Source: Elusimicrobia bacterium RIFOXYB2_FULL_49_7 (lineage in GTDB: Bacteria; Fibrobacterota; OXYB2-FULL-49-7). Taken from it: a stretch of DNA of 7,449 bases. The stretch's first letter is position 1; every line of letters starts with the position of its first letter. The DNA is taken from positions 1-7,449 of the forward strand of contig MGVN01000112.1 in assembly GCA_001800515.1 (NCBI GenBank). Reading direction: 5' to 3'. Positions 1 through 6,661 of the stretch are shown here, piece after piece. Both the position numbers and the translations under genes were made by a program. The notes under the pieces are model-generated. The model ran no database searches and had not been told where the DNA came from. It saw nothing but the letters and a program-made list of their open reading frames with translations.

Positions 1-1
1 T

Positions 2-2809
2 CGATCGCCTGATGAGCTGTTCCCCAAGCTGGAGATATTGCTGGGCATTCGGAGTGAACAGGCGGAAGGCGCAGAACAACTGAGCGAGTTTCAGATAAGT
101 CAATTCCTGGCTAAACCGGGTTTGTTGCAGGGTTATTTTGACCGGATGCTTGATATGCACGCAGAGCTGTTGCCGTTCGCTGGAGATCGGACGAAGGAGC
201 AACAGCAGTATATTGATTCGCGGCGCTTCCTGCGAGTATACACGCGTAAACAGCTGTTCGCGCTTATCGATCTGTATCCTTATCAACGCGCTGAGCAGTT
301 GAAAGGAATTATCGATGCCCGGATCTCAAAAGATGAGCCGGCTCGTGATCGACTGGTGGCAGCTATCAGACGCAAAGTTAAGCCTGCGGATGGCCAATGG
401 TCGCCTTTGAGCGATGCTGAGTACGATGAGGCAGGAGATCTTTTATATTCATTCTCGGAGCAGGTTCGGAACGATATATCCCAGGTCTTGTTCGAATACC
501 ATCGGGATAAATTGACGAGGAGATTCGTTGACACTGAATTGATGGTGACGGCGCAAAAGGTTTTGAAAAGAGTGTGTCAGCGTATCGACAGGTTCGTTCC
601 GGTAGTTCAGGAAGGAACGAAAGGGTCCGCAGAAGGTGTTCACGCGACCCTGCGTTTTTTGTGGTCTTCTATGAGGGAGGTGTTCATTAAAGACCAGTAT
701 TGGCTGGAAAAGAATGAATCAGAGCAGCGAACGTGGGCGCGTATCCGGACATTCCGTTATCAATTTCGGGTTAAGAATGGAAGATTGCCAGAAGATCTGG
801 AGATCATCGATTATTTTCGAGGCATAGGTGATGATCCCGCATTTGTATGGTCGGTTATGAAGAATGCTCCTGCTCTGGCCTGGGAATATAAAGGAAACGG
901 TATAAGGTCACCCAGTGAAAAGAATGGGACAAAGGATATTGACCGCAAGACTGAGCTGATCATTTCTTATCTTACTGGTAAGATGGATGAGCAAATTCTT
1001 GAAGTGGTTAGTCGTGATAATGGGCTGAATGAGATCAATGGTAAGGGTTTTTCTATTGAGCGGGCCAGTAAGGCGCTTAATTCACGGAATTTCTCCAATC
1101 TTACGGTAGAAAATGTGATGGAATTGGACGATTCGGCCGATCTTTTACGTCCGCAGGACAGAAGGTTGCTGGAATATGTGGCAAAATGTTTGGGGAATGA
1201 TATCGGTGGGCTGTATTGGCCCTCTTCAGATTTAGAAGTTAATGGAGATGATGTTCTGGAGGTCATGGAGAGGCTTCCTTTATCGAAACGCGCCGGGTAT
1301 GCCCGAACGCTTGATAATGCCCAAGTTACGATTTTGAGCCAGGGTGTTCAGACGGTTAATTCGCCAAACGACGAGTTTGTGCTGTGGAGTGAGGCAGGTC
1401 TGGAGGGCGTTGATGCAACCATGAAGAGTTTGACGTCTGGTATCCAGATGATTGACGATTTGTTGGCTCGTGAAGAGCCGAACGGTCCGGGGAAGTCGAG
1501 GGATGAGAAGGTTCAGAAGCGGTTAAAATCTCTTTTAAAGGCATTGCGCCGACCGGGCACTAAAGGAGAGTTATTTTCGCCAGAGAGGATCAATGAGTTG
1601 GCAGGCAAGAGAGGTTTGCGTAGCAGGTTGCCGCTTTTGAGCGCGGCACTTCTTTGGCGTAAGACGGATGGGGCTTTTTTGTTGAGCGGTGTACAAGCGG
1701 CCGAGATTGCTGCGGTCGAAATGGATGCAATAGCCGCAGGTAAGTTGGTAGATTTTCTTAAAGAACAAAAAATTGATCAGGGCAGTTTTGTTCAGCGGAT
1801 CATGTGTTCTTCGCGCACGGACGAGGAGATACGAGAATTGATCCCGGCTTTGTGGAAGTCTGGCGCGGTGCGTAGTGCTTCAATGATGGCGTGCTTGATC
1901 AGCTTTCGCCTTGAAGGTCGCACGATACAGGAAAGAGCAAAGGCTTTGGGTTTGCTGGTATCGCGCTACGGCTCGAAGGTGTTTACGAATATGTGGATAT
2001 TGGAGGCGATTCTTCAGCCTGAACAGATAATTCGTTCGTTCCGGTTTGTGTTGAACAATATTAAAGAAAAGCCGGGGGCTCTTGATTCGGAGGAAGCACC
2101 GAGGGCGGGGATAGCTGATCTTTTGACCATTTTTCATGCTATTAACAGTGAGGATGTTATTAATTTGTCGAAATTATTTTTGTCAGAGCAGGAGATTGAG
2201 GAGTTGCGAAATCTCATTGATGAGCGAATGGCAGAAGACCGACAGGCTCGGGATATATTGTTATCGGTCGGGAGTCCGGCAACGTGGCAGGATTTGAAGG
2301 ATGGTTCGGGAATGCTCATTGCCCGTTTGGGTCGGTCGTTTGATCCAAAAGTGCGCGGTGATATTAAGAGTCTTGTCATCGCTCTTTTGACGACAGTGAA
2401 GCGTGATGATGCGCTACTTTTTTCCGCCGGATTAACAAATAAGATGTTGTCTTCATCGCATTTTTTCTACCATTGGCCGCTCCTTCTGGATCTGATCTTT
2501 AAGGAGGTGATTGACGGAAATGGAGAGTTTATTGTTGGATTGCGTGACCAGGCACCTGACAGAATATGGTCTTTTATGGCTTCTTCCCGGTCGAATGCGG
2601 ATTTGCAGAAATGGATTGTGTTCTTAAGAGAAAAGGGTTTGCGATCGATTATCTCGTATGCCGCGATCATTTTTTCCCATCGTATTAAAGGAATGAGCGA
2701 GGAGGATGTCGGCATTTTTATTGATAAGGCTAAGAAACTCGGGCTGAGTGATGAGGATTTTATGGCTCAGTTGTTCGAAAGTAAGCAATCGGAGGGGGCG
2801 ATCTCTTCT
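2..2809 (+). repeat. Protein repeat unit 1 (A1-B1-C1), complete
   Basis: This is the fullest unit, about 928 residues from equivalent point to equivalent point. Module A1 (to residue 188) has RRFLR at 62-66, IDLY at 77-80, AGDLLYSFSEQ from 132 and DRF at 184-186. Module B1 (189-430) has RNGR-like KNGRLP near 246-251, SRNFSNL near 349-355, SADLLR near 366-371, GLYW near 391-394 and ends with LDNAQ (425-429). Module C1 (431-924) has SRLPLL near 529-534, MAEDR at 731-735, FFYHW at 809-813 and RSN at 851-853. C1 and C2 keep nearly the same spacing between these marks (78 versus 79 residues, then 42 versus 41), so they are homologous along their length. C is all-helical in appearance; I do not recognise a named fold. 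The sequence before the TTG codon at 38 matches the C/A joints of units 2 and 3. Confidence 0.85.
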
Positions 2810-5800
2810 AAGTTGGATGTTCTGCTTCGGTTGCGTGTTCCGCGTTACGGCGAAATGCCGCGTCTTAGTATGGAAGGGATCAAAAAGTTGATGCGTGGGT
2901 CGGAAGATCTGCATGCGCGTTTTGACCGAATATTAGATGTGAACGTAGTTTTGCCAGCTTCAGGGGGGAGCCTTTCCGCGCAACAGCTCGCATATATTGC
3001 TGATCGGCGTTTTTTTCGAGTGTTTACTGGGAAAGAAATTTCTGAATTGATTGATCTTTATGCGTATGCCCGCAGTGATGCTCTTAAAAAGATGATCGCA
3101 AATAGCATTGATGAAGATAGACGTAGATTGCGCATATTAACAGAGAAGGTTCTTATTGCCAGGTTAAAAGATATCACATCAGAGGATATTGTGCTGGTGT
3201 TTAATGAGCCAGTGCGTTCGCAGATACGGCAGGTAGTTGAGCAGCTGGTTGAGGTTAATAATGGTAAGGCTGAGGAAAAGGTTAGGTGCCTGACAAAAGT
3301 GTTGATGGATGGGCGCGAGAAGGGACTGATCGGGACTGAGGAATGGAAGAATTTCTGGGTTGTGTTGGGAACGGTTATGAATAAAAGGGTGAAGTCGGCG
3401 TGGCGACCGTTATCAAATGAAGTTTATGATATTGCCGGTGACTTGTTGTATTCGTTCTCCGAGCAACTGCGGGAGGATGTTCAGGCGTTGTTGTTTGGGT
3501 ATCATCTTCAGGAGCAGTTGAAAAGATTCAATAAAAAGTTACATGGGATCGTTACTGATCATTTGCGGGAGCTTTGTATCCGTCATGACCGTTTCGCGCT
3601 TGCGCAGGCGTCGAATATGCCGGATGAAAAGACGCCTCAGTTCATTCGATATGTAACAGGGTCATTGAGACAGAACTTCATGCTTCAGAAATTTCTGGAC
3701 AATAAAACCACAACACTCCCGGGGAGTGAAGTGGTTGACAATGCTCAGCGGTCTTTGGGCTTGGTAGACTCTCAGATTGAAGTGGATATTGGATCGATTG
3801 GCAGAATATTACAGGATGAGCCAAATGAAAGGCTTAATGCGGTACGTGGTGAGAGCGTCAAGGCTGAGCTTCGAGCGGTTTTTGAGAGCATGCAAAGGCC
3901 AGGCGAAGCTCAGAGAACGTTTACAGAATACAATATTAGTAGACTTGAGGCCTTTCGATCGCTTAAATCTCGGTTGTCAGTTTTGAAGTTTTTGCTTGAA
4001 ATAAAGGATAAGAAAGGGAAATATTTGTTTACTGGACCTTTGATAGCTCCCTTGACTATGCATATGGAGAGATCCATTAATGAGGCAACGAGAATTATTC
4101 AAGGTTTGACCTCGGAAGGTATGGGTCAGAGCGATAATATTCAACGGATATTAAGAAGCCCACATTCATATCCAGCCATTATTGAGATTGTTAATAGCAT
4201 GCGTTCTTTTAAAAGCGTGTGGAACGAACGGCACATTGCTGTGATCATGCGGACTCAACATAGCATGAAAAAGATTCTTTATTATGTTCCGAAGCTGGGA
4301 TCAGTGCTTGAGAAATATCCTCAAGGAACATTTCCTGTGGTGTGGGCTGTGGGCATTATTACGGAACCTGAAGCGATGACGCGGATGTTTCAGCGGGTGT
4401 TGAATAAGTTAAAGTCTCGTAAGAGGGTTATGCGACCGTATGGGGTTGGTGATGAGCAGGACCGAGAGTTTTTCACAGTATTGGGGAAGATGTCGGTGGA
4501 AGATATTCTACAGTTGGCAAAAGTTTATCTTTCGGAAGGTGAGGCGAATGAATTTGTTGAGTGTTTTCAGAGACGAATGGCAGAAGATCGGGGTTATCTG
4601 GCCGATCTTCAGAGGTGTGAACTTCCCAAACAATGGGGTGATCTGCTTATTGATAAGCGTTATCGTGAGATCTCTCGTTTAGGTGATTCGTATGATTCGC
4701 AGGTGCGGGTTGGTGTCAGGGCATTCGTGCGTAATTTGATGGAAAACTTAAAGGTTCATGAAAAGTCGATGTTTTCTTCTGTGGCGATCGATGAGCTTTT
4801 GGCTTCTCAGTATTTCTTCTATCATTGGGAGCTATTAGTGCAGATGGTTATTGTGCAGATTGACCGTAATCAGAATGAAGTCAGGTCGGGTTATGGGACG
4901 ATGCCGAGGAAAATATTCTCATTAATAAATTCCTTGCGTTCTAATTCGGAATTATTTGGTTGGATAAAGTGGTTAAGAGACATGGGGATACGCAATGTAT
5001 TCTCATATGCTTCAATTATTGTTTCATTGCGTGCTACTCAGAAAGGGAAAGAATATATAAAAGAGTTCTTCGAGCGAGTTAGAGGATTTGGGGTGACAGG
5101 GGAAAGCCTTTTATCGGTTCTGGTCAGTGCTGAGTATCCTGATGACGAAATATTTCGGAGGCTTGCTGTTTTGGAGCAGATCAGGAGGCAACAGCCGGAG
5201 GGACGTGGTCGGCTCAACGAGGTCGGGGTTGTAGATTTGGTCATGGGGTCGAAAAAATTGCATTTGTATTTTGAGCAAGTTTTGGATTTGAACGGAGCCT
5301 TGCCTTTGATTGGCCAGGAGAAGAAATACGTTGAAGGTCGACGGTTTTTAAGGGCGTTCACCCTGGAGCAAGTATGGGCTTTGATTGATTTGTATCCTTA
5401 TCAGCGTGCTGAAGAGCTGAAGAGAGTGATCAATGTTCAGGTAGCTGATGATGAGAGGTCTTTTAATCGGTTGGCGACTGCGATAAAGCAGAAAGCGTTA
5501 TTAGATGATAAATGGATTCCGTTGGAGGATAAAGAGTATGATTTGGCTGGTGATCTTTTATATTCTTTTTCAGAACAGGTTCGGCAGAATATGGCAAGCG
5601 CTCTCTTTGAATATCATTGGAAGGAGTTATTGAAAGACTTTATAAACACTGATTTGATAAGCGTGGCGTATCATGCCTTGAAGCAAGCTTGTTATCGTTA
5701 TAATCGTTTTATTAAGGTAGAGACAGGGCAGAATCATGGTTTCTTACGTTATTGCAAGGCGACACTTAACAAGCGTTTTATCAGGAGTTTGCATTGGAGT

Positions 5801-6661
5801 GAAGAAGACGGGCAGGCGCAACGGTTAGCGGCTAGAGTGCGTACTTTCAAAAATAATTTCTTTCGTAAGAACGGAAAAGAAGCAAATCAGCAGGAGATAG
5901 AGGACTATTTTAGAGGAAAAGGCATTGATATAGATATCAGGAAGAAGATGGCGTTGCCTTTGGAGGATAAAGGGGATCATGTGCGTTCTATTGCAGATAC
6001 GGTCGGCAAGTGGGATGGTGATCGTGAGACCGATTTGGTAGTGAATTATTTGTCTGGTGCGTTTGATGAAAGCATCCTGAAAGTTGCAGCTCATAACGGT
6101 CTGTCGCAGGAGTGGACTCGCAATGTGTTGGAATCCAGGAATTTTGCTGATCTTTCGAGCGATGATATCAGGGATATGGAGAGCCCGTCTGATCTTTTAC
6201 GTTCTGAGGACAAGAGGCTTCTGGAACATGTTTCAGAACTTTTCGATTATGATCTTTCAGGGATGTATTGGGAGCGTGGGCAGGTTTTGCCAGGAATGTA
6301 TAAGGTCTTTCCTGAGTCGAAATTTGGACAGAATGACTCACTGGCAGTGATTCAGGGATTGTCGCCTTCGGAGCGTGTTGCGTATGCCAAAAAACTCGAT
6401 AATGCGCAGCGTTCTTTAGCCATAACCTCCCGCATCCCGGGGATGAGGGAGGTGTCCATGAACGGCGGCATTGATCTTACGCCGAAAAACATTGATCTTG
6501 ACGTTCAGAAGGGCAAGGGATTGTTGAATGCGGGGGGTGCGGGTTCGCACGCTATGGTCGATAGCGCGCAGATCATGAAGATTGGAAGTGGCTTGACGCC
6601 TCAGATTTTACGGATTGTTCCCGTGACCATCGAGCGTGTGGGACAGTTGTTGGGTGTTTGA
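2..6661 (+). CDS. Giant three-unit repeat protein with sigma70-like modules (5' partial)
   Basis: Uninterrupted frame of 2219 codons (residue 1 = TTG at 38), ending in TGA at 6659-6661 and open at the left edge. The TTG is not a credible start: GGAG lies only 3 nt before it, and the residues upstream (SPDELFPKLEILLGIR) align with SSKLDVLLRLR (923-933) and DDEIFRRLAVLEQIR (1702-1716). The protein therefore begins outside the window. It is rich in charged residues and apparently mostly alpha-helical, with no signal peptide or membrane segment visible here. Architecture: A1-B1-C1 / A2-B2(short)-C2 / A3-B3 / GGID tail. Shared landmarks are RRF(L/F)R, IDLY, AGDLLYSFSEQ, a DRF-like motif, DNAQ, MAEDR and FFYHW. 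Each A/B junction resembles sigma70 region 2. Family function is unknown to me. Omnitrophota giant proteins are a known phenomenon; a transcription-related role would rest only on the sigma resemblance. It is not obviously cotranscribed with the next gene, which has its own promoter. Confidence 0.9.
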   Translation, partial: RSPDELFPKLEILLGIRSEQAEGAEQLSEFQISQFLAKPGLLQGYFDRMLDMHAELLPFAGDRTKEQQQYIDSRRFLRVYTRKQLFALIDLYPYQRAEQLKGIIDARISKDEPARDRLVAAIRRKVKPADGQWSPLSDAEYDEAGDLLYSFSEQVRNDISQVLFEYHRDKLTRRFVDTELMVTAQKVLKRVCQRIDRFVPVVQEGTKGSAEGVHATLRFLWSSMREVFIKDQYWLEKNESEQRTWARIRTFRYQFRVKNGRLPEDLEIIDYFRGIGDDPAFVWSVMKNAPALAWEYKGNGIRSPSEKNGTKDIDRKTELIISYLTGKMDEQILEVVSRDNGLNEINGKGFSIERASKALNSRNFSNLTVENVMELDDSADLLRPQDRRLLEYVAKCLGNDIGGLYWPSSDLEVNGDDVLEVMERLPLSKRAGYARTLDNAQVTILSQGVQTVNSPNDEFVLWSEAGLEGVDATMKSLTSGIQMIDDLLAREEPNGPGKSRDEKVQKRLKSLLKALRRPGTKGELFSPERINELAGKRGLRSRLPLLSAALLWRKTDGAFLLSGVQAAEIAAVEMDAIAAGKLVDFLKEQKIDQGSFVQRIMCSSRTDEEIRELIPALWKSGAVRSASMMACLISFRLEGRTIQERAKALGLLVSRYGSKVFTNMWILEAILQPEQIIRSFRFVLNNIKEKPGALDSEEAPRAGIADLLTIFHAINSEDVINLSKLFLSEQEIEELRNLIDERMAEDRQARDILLSVGSPATWQDLKDGSGMLIARLGRSFDPKVRGDIKSLVIALLTTVKRDDALLFSAGLTNKMLSSSHFFYHWPLLLDLIFKEVIDGNGEFIVGLRDQAPDRIWSFMASSRSNADLQKWIVFLREKGLRSIISYAAIIFSHRIKGMSEEDVGIFIDKAKKLGLSDEDFMAQLFESKQSEGAISSKLDVLLRLRVPRYGEMPRLSMEGIKKLMRGSEDLHARFDRILDVNVVLPASGGSLSAQQLAYIADRRFFRVFTGKEISELIDLYAYARSDALKKMIANSIDEDRRRLRILTEKVLIARLKDITSEDIVLVFNEPVRSQIRQVVEQLVEVNNGKAEEKVRCLTKVLMDGREKGLIGTEEWKNFWVVLGTVMNKRVKSAWRPLSNEVYDIAGDLLYSFSEQLREDVQALLFGYHLQEQLKRFNKKLHGIVTDHLRELCIRHDRFALAQASNMPDEKTPQFIRYVTGSLRQNFMLQKFLDNKTTTLPGSEVVDNAQRSLGLVDSQIEVDIGSIGRILQDEPNERLNAVRGESVKAELRAVFESMQRPGEAQRTFTEYNISRLEAFRSLKSRLSVLKFLLEIKDKKGKYLFTGPLIAPLTMHMERSINEATRIIQGLTSEGMGQSDNIQRILRSPHSYPAIIEIVNSMRSFKSVWNERHIAVIMRTQHSMKKILYYVPKLGSVLEKYPQGTFPVVWAVGIITEPEAMTRMFQRVLNKLKSRKRVMRPYGVGDEQDREFFTVLGKMSVEDILQLAKVYLSEGEANEFVECFQRRMAEDRGYLADLQRCELPKQWGDLLIDKRYREISRLGDSYDSQVRVGVRAFVRNLMENLKVHEKSMFSSVAIDELLASQYFFYHWELLVQMVIVQIDRNQNEVRSGYGTMPRKIFSLINSLRSNSELFGWIKWLRDMGIRNVFSYASIIVSLRATQKGKEYIKEFFERVRGFGVTGESLLSVLVSAEYPDDEIFRRLAVLEQIRRQQPEGRGRLNEVGVVDLVMGSKKLHLYFEQVLDLNGALPLIGQEKKYVEGRRFLRAFTLEQVWALIDLYPYQRAEELKRVINVQVADDERSFNRLATAIKQKALLDDKWIPLEDKEYDLAGDLLYSFSEQVRQNMASALFEYHWKELLKDFINTDLISVAYHALKQACYRYNRFIKVETGQNHGFLRYCKATLNKRFIRSLHWSEEDGQAQRLAARVRTFKNNFFRKNGKEANQQEIEDYFRGKGIDIDIRKKMALPLEDKGDHVRSIADTVGKWDGDRETDLVVNYLSGAFDESILKVAAHNGLSQEWTRNVLESRNFADLSSDDIRDMESPSDLLRSEDKRLLEHVSELFDYDLSGMYWERGQVLPGMYKVFPESKFGQNDSLAVIQGLSPSERVAYAKKLDNAQRSLAITSRIPGMREVSMNGGIDLTPKNIDLDVQKGKGLLNAGGAGSHAMVDSAQIMKIGSGLTPQILRIVPVTIERVGQLLGV
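449..832 (+). other. Sigma70 region 2-3-like segment, unit 1
   Basis: Residues 138-265. The pattern FSEQVRNDISQVLFEYH, then DTELMVTAQKVLKRVCQRIDRF, resembles sigma region 2.1-2.2 (helix, then D-D/E-L-I-x-x-G/A-x-x-x-L-x-x-A-x-x-R/K-F/Y-D). LRFLWSSMREVF (205-216) sits where region 2.3-2.4 has F-x-x-Y-x-x-x-x-I-R-x-A-I. After a linker, RTWARIRTFRYQFRVKNGR followed by P-x-x-x-E-I (to 256) resembles region 3 (R-x-x-R, GR-x-P-x-x-x-E-I). The usual region 2.4 tryptophan pair is not kept. No region 4 helix-turn-helix is evident. This is motif reading by eye and remains an inference. Confidence 0.5.
3155..3376 (+). other. Insertion of ~74 residues in module A2
   Basis: Residues about 1040-1113, between the IDLY helix and the WRPLS motif. 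It is absent from A1 and A3. It contains FNEPVRSQIRQVVEQL (1055-1070), which shares F, E, V, R, I, Q and V in register with FSEQVRNDISQV of A1 (139-150). The insertion may therefore be a partial tandem duplication of the FSEQVR helix region, now diverged. Boundaries are approximate because the flanks are only weakly alignable. Confidence 0.55.
3452..3697 (+). other. Sigma70 region 2-like segment, unit 2 (region 3 part missing)
   Basis: Residues 1139-1220. SFSEQLREDVQALLFGYH and then HLRELCIRHDRF (1175-1186) correspond to region 2.1-2.2. FIRYVTGSLRQNF (1202-1214) gives the clearest match of the three units to region 2.3-2.4: F, Y four residues into the motif, a hydrophobic residue plus R-Q at the I-R-Q position, and a hydrophobic final residue. 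The region 3-like stretch present in units 1 and 3 is absent, because this unit is deleted from just after this point. Confidence 0.5.
3706..3736. repeat. Intragenic palindrome P1 at the B2 deletion joint
   Basis: 31-nt interrupted palindrome: AACCAC (3706-3711), AA, CACTCC (3714-3719), central CGG, GGAGTG (3723-3728), AA, GTGGTT (3731-3736). All 12 arm pairs are Watson-Crick, with one symmetrical AA/AA internal loop. It codes for residues 1223-1233 (T-T-L-P-G-S-E-V-V region), directly before DNAQRSL and exactly where about 185 residues of module B are missing. Confidence 0.85.
5159..6415 (+). repeat. Protein repeat unit 3 (A3-B3), lacking module C
   Basis: A3 (residues 1708-1892) has RRFLR at 1768-1772, IDLYPYQRAEELK from 1783, AGDLLYSFSEQVR from 1837 and NRF at 1889-1891. 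B3 (1893-2126) is full length, with KNGKEA near 1945-1950, EDYFRG near 1955-1960, ESRNFADL near 2032-2039, SDLLR at 2051-2055, GMYW near 2075-2078 and DNAQRSL at 2121-2127. Compared with B1 it has about 10 extra residues after GMYW. Where unit 1 and unit 2 go on into module C, this unit goes straight into the GGID tail. It is clearly closer to unit 1 than to unit 2: IDLYPYQRAE and LYSFSEQVR are shared exactly by units 1 and 3. Confidence 0.85.
5564..5923 (+). other. Sigma70 region 2-3-like segment, unit 3
   Basis: Residues 1843-1962. TDLISVAYHALKQACYRYNRF (1871-1891) follows the sigma region 2.2 pattern closely: D-L-I, small residue, L-K-x-A, R-Y-N/D. GFLRYCKATLNKRFI (1901-1915) matches the region 2.3-2.4 spacing F-x-x-Y-x-x-x-x-hydrophobic. 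LHW follows, then RLAARVRTFKNNFFRKNGK and E-I-E-D-Y-F (to 1958), like region 3 (R-x-x-R, G-R/K, P/A-x-x-x-E-I). The later PLEDKGD (1974-1980) resembles the acidic region 3.2 linker of group 3 sigmas. No region 4 was found. The similarity is stronger here than in unit 1. Confidence 0.55.
6425..6453. repeat. Intragenic palindrome P2 at the B3/tail joint
   Basis: 29-nt interrupted palindrome: ACCTCCC (6425-6431), G, CATCC (6433-6437), central CGG, GGATG (6441-6445), A, GGGAGGT (6447-6453). Twelve pairs with a single G/A mismatch. It codes for residues 2130-2139 (T-S-R-I-P-G-M-R-E-V), directly after DNAQRSLAI and before the GGID tail. Like P1 it has CC-CGG-GG at the centre, read in frame as CCG GGG (Pro-Gly). 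It has no T-tract after it and lies inside the gene, so it is not a terminator. Confidence 0.85.
6452..6658 (+). other. C-terminal GGID tail domain
   Basis: Residues 2139-2207, the last 69 residues. They have no counterpart in units 1 or 2. The tail holds GGIDLTPKNIDLDV (2143-2156), a Gly/Ala-rich stretch (LLNAGGAGSHA), then LTPQILRIVPVTIERVGQLLGV to the stop. From memory, C-terminal ends with GGID(L/F), a short linker and a hydrophobic stretch with I-x-P occur on many otherwise unrelated Omnitrophota proteins. That points to a shared tag or sorting/processing module, but its role is unknown to me and the recollection is not verified here. Confidence 0.5.

Larger units (their letters stand above)
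2810..5158 (+). repeat. Protein repeat unit 2 (A2-B2-C2), rearranged
   Basis: About 783 residues (925-1707), the most divergent unit. A2 (925-1187) has RRFFR at 990-994, IDLY at 1005-1008, AGDLLYSFSEQ from 1133 and DRF at 1184-1186. IDLY is 114 residues from the WRPL tryptophan (1122), against 40-41 in units 1 and 3, so A2 carries an insertion of about 74 residues. B2 (1188-1240) is only about 50 residues: DRF to DNAQ is 49 residues, against 241 in unit 1 and 231 in unit 3, so roughly 185 residues are missing. C2 (1241-1707) is complete, with SRLSVL near 1311-1316, MAEDR at 1514-1518, FFYHW at 1593-1597 and RSN at 1634-1636. The frame is kept through both changes. Confidence 0.85.

Noticed and set aside
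38..40. TTG as the start codon of the giant gene
   Set aside because: The GGAG upstream is only 3 nt away, and homology with the other repeat units continues upstream in the same frame to the window edge.
283..2914. Many 60-100-codon open frames on the - strand, and a few in another + frame, inside the giant gene
   Set aside because: They are shadows of a frame whose reality is shown by conserved internal repeats. None has a plausible protein sequence.
6537..6550. GTGCG-GGTT-CGCAC hairpin in the tail coding sequence
   Set aside because: Only a 5-bp stem, inside the gene and not at a module joint; much weaker than the two long palindromes.
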